Source: JALOKP01 sp963800865 (lineage in GTDB: Bacteria > Acidobacteriota > Polarisedimenticolia > J045). From it: a stretch of 64,000 bases of DNA. How positions within the stretch are numbered: position 1 is the stretch's first letter; each line of letters starts with the position of its first letter. Of this stretch, positions 23,829 to 30,993 are shown piece by piece. Under the pieces are notes generated by a model. The model did not search any database, was not told where the DNA came from, and saw nothing but the letters and a program-made list of their open reading frames with translations. The position numbers and the translations under genes were made by a program. The DNA lies in NCBI GenBank assembly GCA_963800865.1, contig CAWDCL010000003.1:62001-126000 (forward strand), given 5' to 3'.

Positions 23829-24608
23829 GTGGACGCATCGACCGTCATCGGACTGATCGTGGCCGTCACCCTGATCGGCGCGGCTGTCGCCCTCGGCGAC
23901 CGGCCGGTGCAGTTCGTCGACGCCGCGTCGCTGCTGATCGTACTCGGCGGCACGCTCGGCGTGACGTTCATCAAGAACCCGCTCGGGCGCGTCTTCTCGA
24001 CCTTCGCGGTCGTGCGCAACGCCTTCACGCGCAAGGCACCGCGGCCGGACGACCTGATCGAGGAACTGGTCGCGCTCTCGCGCACCGCGCGCCGCGAGAG
24101 CCTGCTGGCGCTCGAGCGCCTCGAGATCAGGGACCCGTTCCTGGCGCGCGCGGTCGGCCTCGCGGTCGACGGCTACGAGCCCGAGACGATCCGCCAGATG
24201 CTCGAGACCGAGACCGCCGCGCTCGCGCAGCGGCACCGGTACGGCCAGGAACTGCTGGAGGGGATGGCGGCCTCGGCTCCCGCCTTCGGGATGATCGGGA
24301 CCCTGATCGGGCTGGTGCGGATGCTCTCGACGCTGGAGGAGCCGTCGAAGATCGGACCGGCGATGGCGCTCGCGATCCTCACCACGCTCTACGGCTCGCT
24401 GATCGCCTACCTGCTCTGCCTGCCGCTGGCCGAGAAGCTGAAGAACCGCAGCCGCGAGGAGGTGGCGGCGCGGATGCTGGTGCTGGAGGGGATCCTGGCG
24501 ATCGTCGAGGGGGATCATCCGGCGTCCGTGCAGCAGAAGCTGACGGCTCACGTCGCTCCGGCGCTGCGACGCGCGGCGAACCGGCGGCCGGGCACGGAGG
24601 CGGCGTGA
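23829..24608 (+). CDS. motA: Flagellar motor stator protein MotA
   Basis: MotA is the five-subunit ring of the stator that converts ion flow into torque on FliG. The 259-residue product has four membrane segments: residues 4-21, 30-48, about 150-175 (APAFGMIGTLIGLVRM) and about 185-205 (MALAILTTLYGSLIAYLLCL). A cytoplasmic loop carries charged residues (TARRESLLALERLEIRDPFL) that contact the rotor. It uses GTG 23829. motB overlaps its stop by four bases. A sigma-28-like promoter precedes it, consistent with late expression. Confidence 0.95.
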   Translation: MDASTVIGLIVAVTLIGAAVALGDRPVQFVDAASLLIVLGGTLGVTFIKNPLGRVFSTFAVVRNAFTRKAPRPDDLIEELVALSRTARRESLLALERLEIRDPFLARAVGLAVDGYEPETIRQMLETETAALAQRHRYGQELLEGMAASAPAFGMIGTLIGLVRMLSTLEEPSKIGPAMALAILTTLYGSLIAYLLCLPLAEKLKNRSREEVAARMLVLEGILAIVEGDHPASVQQKLTAHVAPALRRAANRRPGTEAA

Positions 24609-25318
24609 AGCGGGAACCGTTGACGGTCGCGTTCGAGGACGATGCGCCGCGGCCCGGTGCGCCGGCCTGGATGCTCACCTACGGCGACCTGATGTCGCTC
24701 CTGCTGTGCTTCTTCATCATGCTGCTGGCGTTCAGCACGATGGAGCAGGAGCGCTTCAAGGTGGTCTCGGGATTCATCCGCGACGCTTTCGGCGTGCAGA
24801 CCGTCCGGCGCACGACCGACGTGCCGGTCGGCGCCGCGCTCCTCGACAACACCACCTCGATGCCGGCCTACGCCAAGGCGCAGCTCCTCGAGCAGGCCAG
24901 GAACGCGCTGCGCGACGCGGCGCCGGAGCTGGGCGCCGAGGTGATCCTCGAGGACGAGGGGGTGCGGATCCGGATGAACAACGGACCGCTCTTCAAGCCC
25001 GGCAGCGCCGAGCTGGAGCCCGCCGCCGGCGCCCCGCTGGCGCGGATCGCGGCGCTGGTCCGCGAGGTCGGCGCGCGGGCGACGGTGGAAGGGCACAGCG
25101 ACAACGTGCCGATGCGCGGCGCGGCATTCCCGAGCAACTGGGAGCTGTCCGCGGCGCGCGCGGGCGCCGTGGTGCGATTCATGACCGCGCACGGCCTGGC
25201 CCCGGTGCGGCTGGAAGCGGTGGGACACGCCGACACGCGGCCCGTCGGCGACAACGCGACGGAAGAAGGACGGCGCCGGAACCGCAGGGTGGAGATCCTG
25301 GTCCGGACCGGGCGCTGA
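24605..25318 (+). CDS. motB: Flagellar motor stator protein MotB
   Basis: MotB anchors the stator to peptidoglycan and holds the ion-binding aspartate. The 237-residue product starts at GTG 24605 and has one membrane helix with the Asp in context (MLTYGDLMSLLLCFFIMLLA). It ends in an OmpA-like peptidoglycan-binding domain (ATVEGHSDNVPMRGAAFPSN, then NWELSAARAGAVVRFMTAHG). A plug-like amphipathic segment follows the helix. Proton or sodium use cannot be told from sequence alone. The motA stop and motB start overlap. Confidence 0.95.
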   Translation: MKREPLTVAFEDDAPRPGAPAWMLTYGDLMSLLLCFFIMLLAFSTMEQERFKVVSGFIRDAFGVQTVRRTTDVPVGAALLDNTTSMPAYAKAQLLEQARNALRDAAPELGAEVILEDEGVRIRMNNGPLFKPGSAELEPAAGAPLARIAALVREVGARATVEGHSDNVPMRGAAFPSNWELSAARAGAVVRFMTAHGLAPVRLEAVGHADTRPVGDNATEEGRRRNRRVEILVRTGR

Positions 25319-25344
25319 TCGCCCCGCATTCGAGAGGTGCAGAG

Positions 25345-25860
25345 ATGGCGGAAGAGACCAAGCCTGCAGAGCCCGTGAAGAAGAGCAAGCTGAAGCTGTT
25401 CATCATCATCGGCGTCGTGCTCGTCGTGCTCGCGGGCGGCGGCACCGCGGCGCTGCTGATGTTCGGCGGCGGCGGCAAGAAGGCCGAGGCGGCCGAGGGG
25501 AAGGAGGACGAGGGGGGGCACGGCGGCGAGAAGGGCGAGGGGAAGGCGGGCGAGTCGCTGGTCTCGTTCGACACCTTCGTCGTCAACCTCGCCGACCCGA
25601 AGGGGGACCGCTTCCTCAAGGCGACGATCCGCGCCGTGCTGAGCGACCCGGAGGTCGCGACCGAGCTGCAGAAGGACGAGCTGACACGCACGCGGGTCCG
25701 CGACCGGATCATTTCGGTGCTGACCTCGAAGTCCTTCGAGGAGGTGGCGAGCCCCGGCGGCAAGGACGCGCTGCGCCAGCAGCTGCTGCGCGAAATCAAC
25801 CAGTCGTTGCCCGACGACGTGGTTTCCGAGGTGCTGTTCGTGGAGTTCGTCGTGCAGTGA
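25345..25860 (+). CDS. fliL: Flagellar basal body protein FliL
   Basis: FliL is an inner-membrane protein that rings the stator and increases torque under load. The 171-residue product has a Lys-rich cytoplasmic tail and one membrane helix (about residues 22-45, LFIIIGVVLVVLAGGGTAAL). A Glu/Gly/Lys-rich spacer follows. The FliL periplasmic domain has the SPFH-like pattern (VSFDTFVVNLADPKGDRFLK, then TIRAVLSDPEVATELQKDEL). ATG 25345 follows GAGAGGTGCAGAG. It closes the flagellar block, 26 bases after motB. Confidence 0.92.
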   Translation: MAEETKPAEPVKKSKLKLFIIIGVVLVVLAGGGTAALLMFGGGGKKAEAAEGKEDEGGHGGEKGEGKAGESLVSFDTFVVNLADPKGDRFLKATIRAVLSDPEVATELQKDELTRTRVRDRIISVLTSKSFEEVASPGGKDALRQQLLREINQSLPDDVVSEVLFVEFVVQ

Positions 25861-25868
25861 CGCAGGAC

Positions 25869-26011
25869 GGGCCGGCACGGGGGCCGGCCCCTACGGGCCC
25901 CGCACGGCAGCTGTAGGGGCCGGCCTCCGTGCCGGCCCGCACGGCAGTTGCAGGGGCCGGCCTCCGTGCCGGCCCGCACGGCAGCTGTAGGGGCCGGCCT
26001 CCGTGCCGGCC
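25869..26011 (+). repeat. Three 37-bp palindromic tandem repeats with an inverted copy (REP-like)
   Basis: Three direct copies start at 25901, 25938 and 25975 (period 37). They share CGCACGGCAGCTGTAGGGG, followed by a hairpin half GGCCGGC-CTCCGT-GCCGGCC. Just upstream, at 25869-25894, is the reverse complement of the last 26 bases of the unit with one mismatch. The block lies in the gap between fliL and the next gene and can fold into strong stem-loops. Such short palindromic repeats after operons often act as transcript ends or remnants of small mobile elements. No unit recurs elsewhere in this window. Confidence 0.85.
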
Positions 26012-26049
26012 CGCTCACTGCGGCCCGCACGGACGCGGGAGGAGTCGAC

Positions 26050-26322
26050 ATGGACGTCACCATCGGCGCGGTCACCCGCGTCGGCGACAAGGCGGAGGCC
26101 AGGGAGGGCGCGGGTGCCCAGCTCGAGGCCCGTCTGCTCCACGTCCGCGGCCCGCGCCGGACGCGCGGCTCCAAAGCCGCCGAGGAGCGCGCGGCCGGTT
26201 CCCCGGCGGTCGACCCGCCCGGAGCCCGGGTCCTCGTGCTGCTCGTCCCCGACGCCTTCCGCCTGCCGCCCGACCTCGACCAGGGACGCTACCGCGTCTT
26301 CCTGCGCTTCGTCCGCAGGTGA
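26050..26322 (+). CDS. Small protein of unknown function after fliL
   Basis: The 90-residue product has no family I recognise. It starts at ATG 26050 behind a GGGAGGAG ribosome binding site. The N-terminal strand (MDVTIGAVTRVGDKAEAREG) is followed by basic and hydrophobic stretches (VLVLLVPDAFRLPPDLDQGR, then YRVFLRFVRR). There is no signal peptide or membrane helix. It lies between the REP-like block and ssrA and may be a last gene of the flagellar cluster. The neighbouring frames are also open, so confidence is moderate. Confidence 0.5.
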   Translation: MDVTIGAVTRVGDKAEAREGAGAQLEARLLHVRGPRRTRGSKAAEERAAGSPAVDPPGARVLVLLVPDAFRLPPDLDQGRYRVFLRFVRR

Positions 26323-26334
26323 GCCGGCGGCGGC

Positions 26335-26363
26335 TTGCCGCCGGGGCGGAGCGGTCTTACCCT
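26335..26363 (+). promoter_or_regulatory. Candidate sigma-70 promoter for ssrA
   Basis: TTGCCG (26335-26340), a 17-base spacer and TACCCT (26358-26363) resemble -35 and -10 elements. They sit about 20 bases before the tmRNA 5' end, which would allow a short 5' trim. The match is moderate and G+C-rich. Confidence 0.45.
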
Positions 26364-26385
26364 GATCCTGTCAAAGCGCACCCGT

Positions 26386-26737
26386 GGGGGCGAAAGGACT
26401 CGACGGGGATAGGAAAGCGCGGGTGGCACGCCGAGGCTCCCGCTCCTCGATAAAAACGGGACGTTTAATAAACGCCAACACCAACTACGCAATCGCTGCC
26501 TAACTAAAGGCGGTGCGTCCTCTCCGATCCGCCCGTGGGTTGGAGTCAGGGCGTCAATGTACGCGGGCTGGCTCGAGGCGGGCGGCCCACCCACCGAGAG
26601 CGAGATCAATGGGCTGGCCGGACGCGATCCTGCCCTTCGGAGCGCGCGAGGCGAGATCCAAATGAAGCGGCTAAGCGTGTAGAAGCCCGTCGTAGACCAT
26701 CCTCGGACGTGGGTTCGATTCCCACCGCCTCCACCAT
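26386..26737 (+). ncRNA. ssrA: tmRNA (transfer-messenger RNA)
   Basis: tmRNA rescues stalled ribosomes by adding a degradation tag. The 352-base gene has a 7-bp acceptor stem (GGGGGCG at 26386-26392, CGCCTCC at 26727-26733, one G-U), then A and an encoded CCA (26735-26737). The conserved GACTCGACGGGGATAGG follows near the 5' end. The T arm is GTGGG-TTCGATT-CCCAC at 26710-26726. The tag frame starts at GCC 26474 and reads ANTNYAIAA, ending at TAA 26501-26503. The tag ends in the AA that ClpXP recognises. All parts are in one piece, so it is not the permuted two-piece form. Confidence 0.97.
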
Positions 26738-26744
26738 CGCAAAG

Positions 26745-26761
26745 AAGTCGAACCGACTTCC
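26745..26761 (+). terminator. Stem-loop after ssrA, possible terminator
   Basis: GAAGTCG-AAC-CGACTTC forms a perfect 7-bp stem with a 3-base loop eight bases after the tmRNA 3' end. No T-run follows (the next bases are CGGGCCCGG), so it may act as a processing or stability hairpin or as a terminator without a U-tract. Confidence 0.4.
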
Positions 26762-26933
26762 GGGCCCGGGGCGCGGCCGCCCGGCGGTTCGGGGGGGCCC
26801 ATCCCCCGCCTCCCGCAGTCGGCGTATCATCAGAGAGTCCTCGAGAGCGCACGTGACCGGTCCGCCCCGCGGACCGTTCGATCGTTATCTGGTGCGGGCT
26901 GCCGCACGTGAAGCAGCCGCAGGAGGGCCGTCC

Positions 26934-27398
26934 ATGTATCCCTTCAAGAAGATCCTCTGCCCGACGGACTTCAGCGAGCCCGCCGACTCTGCCCTGCAGG
27001 TGGCGCGCGAGATGGCGCACGCCATGCAGGCCAAGCTGCTCCTCCTGAACGTCGTGGTGCCGGTCACCGTCCCGGTCGCGGTCGAGATCCCGGTCGGCGC
27101 CGCGGTGACGCCGGAGGCCACGCTTCGCCGGTACCGCGAGCAGGCGGAAGAGGTGCTCGGGGCGCTCGTCGAGACGCTGGCGCCGACGGGTCTCGATGTC
27201 CAGGGACTCGTCGTCGAGGGCGACCCGGCCGACGCGATCGTCGCCGCCGCCGAGCGCGAGGAAGCCGACCTGATCGTGATCGCGACGCACGGCCGGACCG
27301 GCTGGCGAAGGATCGTCTTCGGCTCGGTGGCCGAGAAGGTCATCCGCCACGCGACCTGCCCGGTGCTGACGATCCACGAGCCGCGCGTCGCGGGCTGA
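26934..27398 (+). CDS. Universal stress protein (UspA family)
   Basis: The 154-residue product is a single UspA domain, an ATP- or nucleotide-binding alpha/beta fold linked to stress tolerance. It has the family start (YPFKKILCPTDFSEPADSAL) and the C-terminal nucleotide motif (IVIATHGRTGWRRIVFGSVA, then EKVIRHATCPVLTI), close to the G-2x-G-9x-G-S/T pattern of ATP binders. ATG 26934 follows AGGAGGG. It ends 18 bases before the convergent deacetylase gene. The substrate and stress signal cannot be told from sequence. Confidence 0.92.
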   Translation: MYPFKKILCPTDFSEPADSALQVAREMAHAMQAKLLLLNVVVPVTVPVAVEIPVGAAVTPEATLRRYREQAEEVLGALVETLAPTGLDVQGLVVEGDPADAIVAAAEREEADLIVIATHGRTGWRRIVFGSVAEKVIRHATCPVLTIHEPRVAG

Positions 27399-27416
27399 TA
27401 CCCCGCCGCGCCGATC

Positions 27417-28208
27417 CTAGTCCGCCCGCCGGGTCGACTCCGGCAGCGGCGCCACCGCGCTGAGCCCGCGCGCGTCGACCTCCGCCAGCACGCGCGGCAG
27501 CACTTCCAGCACCGCGCGCTGCCCCGGCCCGTCGTGCAGCAGCAGGATCGCGCCGGGGCGGACCGCGGGCGCGAGCCGCTGCCAGACCCGCTCCGGGTCC
27601 TTCCGCACCGCGTCGAAGCCGCGCCGCGTCCACGAGACGAGCGACAGCTCGAGCGTCGCCAGCACCGGATCGAGCAGCGGCGAGCGCAGCCCCGCCGGGG
27701 GGCGGAAGAAGCGCGGCCGCCGCCCCGTGAGCGACTCGATCAGCCGGCCGGCGTGCGCCAGCTCGCGCGTCAGGCGCCGCACGCCGTACCACGGGAAGTG
27801 CGGGCTGTGCGCGAACGTGTGGTTCTCGACCGCGTGGCCGCGGTGCGCCATCTCGATCACCAGCCGCGAGTGCCGGTCGGCCCGCTCGCCGACGACGAAG
27901 AACGACCCCTTCGCGCCCGCCGCGTCGAGCAGGTCGAGCACGCGCGGCGTGATCTCGGGGTCGGGCCCGTCGTCGAAGGTCAGCGCGATCTCGCCCCGCG
28001 CCGCGGCCCCCGCCGGCAGTTCGCGCAGGTTGGGGCCGAGCAGCCGCGAGCGTGGCCACATCCCGGCGGCGGCCAGCACGGCGTGATCGGCGACGAGCGT
28101 CCCGAGCGCCCAGGGCCAGGTCGGCGGATCGAGCGCGATCAGGCCGAAGAGGCCGCCGTGGAGCACCGCCGAGCCCCAGACGAACGGCGACGGCTGCCAG
28201 CGCGCCAT
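27417..28208 (-). CDS. Polysaccharide deacetylase (NodB domain), membrane-linked
   Basis: The 263-residue product is a carbohydrate esterase family 4 enzyme. It has motif 1 (EIALTFDDGPDPE), motif 2 (AVENHTFAHSPHF, with the metal-binding His pair) and motif 3 (RFFRPPAGLRSPL). Two hydrophobic stretches at the N-terminus (about residues 8-25 and 33-50) suggest membrane anchoring. Its start overlaps the stop of the ligase gene upstream on the same strand, so the two are one transcription unit. In this pathway-like block it may trim the glycan or glycolipid headgroup that carries the polyene; that is inference. It could also act on peptidoglycan. Confidence 0.87.
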   Translation of the reverse strand: MARWQPSPFVWGSAVLHGGLFGLIALDPPTWPWALGTLVADHAVLAAAGMWPRSRLLGPNLRELPAGAAARGEIALTFDDGPDPEITPRVLDLLDAAGAKGSFFVVGERADRHSRLVIEMAHRGHAVENHTFAHSPHFPWYGVRRLTRELAHAGRLIESLTGRRPRFFRPPAGLRSPLLDPVLATLELSLVSWTRRGFDAVRKDPERVWQRLAPAVRPGAILLLHDGPGQRAVLEVLPRVLAEVDARGLSAVAPLPESTRRAD

Positions 28209-29656
28209 CAACGCTCCCCGTGCGGCGCGCTTCCGCCGTCCGCGAACCGCGCCAGGATCGCACGCCGGTCGATCTTCCCGCGCGCGCTGCGCGGCAGCGC
28301 GTCGAAGAACGCGATCGCGCGCGGGGCCTTGTGCGCCGCGAGCCGCTCGACGCACCAGGCGCGCACCGCGTTCCAGCCCAGCCCGGCGCGGGTCGCGACC
28401 GCGGCCGCGACGCGCTCGGTCCCCGCCGCCGGGTCGCGCAGCGCGAGCACCACGACCTCGTCCACTCCCGGCATCGCGGCGATCACGCGCTCCACCTCCG
28501 CCGGGTCGACCTTCTTGCCGCGCACGTTGATCCAGCCCTCGGCGCGGCCGACCAGGTGCAGCTCGCCGTCTACGAGGCGGCCGTAGTCGCCGGTGCGGAA
28601 GACCCCGCCCGCGAGCCGCGGATCGGGACCCGGGAGATAGCCCGCAGTCACTGCGGCCGAGCGGACGACGACGCGTCCCGCCCCCTCCGGCGCCCCGTCC
28701 TCGTGCTCCAGCTCGATCGTCACGCCCTCCACCGGCGCGCCGATCGCCCCGCGCTCGGCCGCGTCGCCGCGCCGGTCGAAGGCGATCCCGCCGCACTCCG
28801 ACGCGCCGTAGAAGGGGTGCACGCCGCGGCCGTAGATCGCGCGGAAGCGGCGCGCGACCCCGGGCGCCAGCGGCGCGCCGGCGGTGATGACGAGCCGCAG
28901 CGACGGCGGCCACGGCGGCGGCGTGCCGAGCTCGGCGAGGGCCGCGATGAAGGCCGGTACCGTCGGCAGGAACGTCGCGTCCAGCGCGCGCGCGGCGTCG
29001 AGCGTGGCGAACAGCCCCTCGGGCCCGGGGAAGATCAGCGGCGTGCCGCGCCGCAGGGGCGGCAGCGCGACCGAGGCCAGGCCGTACGAGTGCGAGAGCG
29101 GCACCGCGGCGACGATCCGGTCCTCGGCGAAGAGCCCCATCGTGCGCGTCAGCTGCTCGTCGTCGGCGATCAACGCTGCGGCGGGCGCGATCACGCCCTT
29201 CGGTTCGCCCGTTGTGCCGGAGGAGAGCTTGACGACGGCGGCGCCGGCGCACGCGGGCGGTGCTCCGGCTCCCCGCAGGGCGGTCACGGTGAGTGCGCCG
29301 GGTTCGGCCAGCGAGGCCGGCCACGACTCCTCGACCCGCACCACCGCCGCCGCACCGAGGGCCTCCGCGACGTGGATCAGCTCGAGGTCGGGCGCACCGC
29401 TGTCGGCGAGCGCCGGCACGAGCCCACGCTCCCAGAGCGCGAGCAGCCCGGCCAGGAAGCCGCTGCCGTTCGGTGCCGAGTAGACGACCAGCGCGCCCGC
29501 GGGCAGCCCGGCTGCAGCCAGCCGTCCCGCGGCTCCCGCCGCCAGCACGGAAAGGACGGCGCGGGTCGTCGCCGGCGCCCCTGTCCGCAGCAGGAGCGGC
29601 GCGTCGGGCGCGGCTTGAAGCGTTCGCCGCCAGTCAAGTAAGATCTCGTTAGTCAT
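28208..29656 (-). CDS. AMP-dependent acyl/aryl-CoA (or -ACP) ligase
   Basis: The 482-residue ANL-family enzyme activates a carboxylic acid as its adenylate and passes it to CoA or an acyl carrier protein. It shows the P-loop-like motif (VVKLSSGTTGEPKGVIAP), the A5-like region (HPFYGASECGGIAFD), and the hinge and A8 region (GVFRTGDYGRL, then GWINVRGKKVDPAEVERVI). The A10 Lys is in LPRSARGKIDRRA. In aryl-polyene clusters a ligase of this kind loads the hydroxybenzoate starter. It is divergent from a ketosynthase 89 bases away, and a chorismatase that could make its substrate lies at 37426. Substrate assignment is inference. Confidence 0.87.
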   Translation of the reverse strand: MTNEILLDWRRTLQAAPDAPLLLRTGAPATTRAVLSVLAAGAAGRLAAAGLPAGALVVYSAPNGSGFLAGLLALWERGLVPALADSGAPDLELIHVAEALGAAAVVRVEESWPASLAEPGALTVTALRGAGAPPACAGAAVVKLSSGTTGEPKGVIAPAAALIADDEQLTRTMGLFAEDRIVAAVPLSHSYGLASVALPPLRRGTPLIFPGPEGLFATLDAARALDATFLPTVPAFIAALAELGTPPPWPPSLRLVITAGAPLAPGVARRFRAIYGRGVHPFYGASECGGIAFDRRGDAAERGAIGAPVEGVTIELEHEDGAPEGAGRVVVRSAAVTAGYLPGPDPRLAGGVFRTGDYGRLVDGELHLVGRAEGWINVRGKKVDPAEVERVIAAMPGVDEVVVLALRDPAAGTERVAAAVATRAGLGWNAVRAWCVERLAAHKAPRAIAFFDALPRSARGKIDRRAILARFADGGSAPHGER

Positions 29657-29745
29657 CGACTTAGCCGACAGGTTACCGGAATCCGCGAACGCCGGTCACC
29701 GGCCCTCGGCTCGCTTTCCCCCGCCCCACGCGCGGAGAGACGCCC

Positions 29746-30993
29746 GTGATCGCGCCCAGAGAGACAGCCGGCCGGCCGGTGGTCGTCGTCACCGGCACGG
29801 GCGCGGTGACCGGTTTCGGCTGGGGGCAGGGCCCGCTCTTCGCAGCGCTCGCCCGCGGGGAGCGCGCGTTCCGGCCAATCGGACGCTTCGAGCACGCGCG
29901 TCACCGGACCCATCTCGCGGCCGAGGTCCCCGAGGCGGGGCGCCCGGCGGCGCTGGCGGGGTTGGCGCTGGCCGACGCCTTCGCGGTCTTCGCCGCCGAG
30001 GAGGCGCTGGAAGGGGCCGGACTCGAGCGCACGCGGCTCGGCGCGGGGACCGGCGTCTTCTTCGCCAGCTCCACCGGCAACATGGTCGAGGCCGAGCGCT
30101 TCTTCGCCGAGCTGACCGCCGCCGCACACCGCCGCGTGCGGACCGGCCTGCTGACCTCCCAGCCCTGCAGCGGACCGGCGGAGGCGATCGCCCGCCGCAC
30201 CGGCGCCGCCGGCCCGACCGAGACCGTCTCCGCCGCCTGCGCCTCCGGCTCGATGTCGGTCGCGCGCGCGCTCGACGCGCTGCGCCTCGGGGAGTGCGAC
30301 GTGGCGCTCGCCGGCGGGTCCGACTCGCTCTGCCAGCTGACCTACGGCGGCTTCAATGCCCTGCGCGCCGTCGACCCCGGCATGACGCGGCCGTTTCGCG
30401 ACGGACGCCTCGGGCTCTCGATGGGCGAGGGCGCAGGGGTGCTCGTGCTGGAGACGCTCGAGCACGCCGTCGAGCGCGGGGCGCACCCCCTGGCGATCCT
30501 CGCCGGCGCTGCCGTCAGCTGCGACGCGAGCCACATGACGGCGCCGCACCCCGAAGGCGCGGGGGCGGTCCGCGCGATGCGCGACGCGCTCGCCGACGCC
30601 GGGCTGCGCGCGGACGAGATCGACTTCGTCAACCTGCACGGCACCGGCACCGCGCTCAACGACGACGCCGAGTGGGCCGCGCTCGTCACGGTCTTCGGCG
30701 CGCGCGCGGGGGAGATCCCGGTGGCGTCGACGAAGGCTCTCATCGGGCACCTGCTCGGGTCGGCGGGTGCGGTCGAGGCGGTGGTCACGATTCGCTCGCT
30801 GCGCGAAGGGTCGCTGCACCCGACCCCGGGCGGGGGGCCGCCGCCCGAGCCGCCGTCGGCGAAGACGCCGGTCCGCATCGGCCTCGACGCGCCGCTCCCG
30901 GTGCCGGGGGCGCGCTTCGCGCTCTCGGTCAACTTCGGCTTCGGCGGCGCCAACGCCGCGCTGGTCTTCGAGCGGCCGGGGACGGGCGCGTGA
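29746..30993 (+). CDS. Beta-ketoacyl synthase (KAS II/FabF-like, aryl-polyene type)
   Basis: The 415-residue condensing enzyme extends an acyl chain by decarboxylative Claisen condensation. All three active-site parts are present: the nucleophile in VSAACASGSMSVARALDAL, the first His in FVNLHGTGTALNDDAEW, and the second His in ALIGHLLGSAGAVEAVV. The tail has the glycine-rich FGFGGANAALVF. GTG 29746 follows a GGAGAGA site. Its stop overlaps the next gene, a ketosynthase-like protein without the nucleophile. That pairing (KS plus chain-length factor) is found in aryl-polyene and type II polyketide clusters. Confidence 0.93.
   Translation: MIAPRETAGRPVVVVTGTGAVTGFGWGQGPLFAALARGERAFRPIGRFEHARHRTHLAAEVPEAGRPAALAGLALADAFAVFAAEEALEGAGLERTRLGAGTGVFFASSTGNMVEAERFFAELTAAAHRRVRTGLLTSQPCSGPAEAIARRTGAAGPTETVSAACASGSMSVARALDALRLGECDVALAGGSDSLCQLTYGGFNALRAVDPGMTRPFRDGRLGLSMGEGAGVLVLETLEHAVERGAHPLAILAGAAVSCDASHMTAPHPEGAGAVRAMRDALADAGLRADEIDFVNLHGTGTALNDDAEWAALVTVFGARAGEIPVASTKALIGHLLGSAGAVEAVVTIRSLREGSLHPTPGGGPPPEPPSAKTPVRIGLDAPLPVPGARFALSVNFGFGGANAALVFERPGTGA

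Noticed and set aside
25901..26011. CRISPR array
   Set aside because: Units are contiguous with no spacers, and no cas genes are in the window.
26700..26737. Separate tRNA gene
   Set aside because: The TTCGATT arm and CCA belong to the tmRNA 3' end; the anticodon arm is absent.
26289..27377. Long minus-strand open frame across ssrA and the stress-protein gene
   Set aside because: It translates the tmRNA antisense (giving the familiar GGGNRTHVRG string from tRNA-like sequence) and the reverse of a conserved UspA gene. It is a base-composition shadow.
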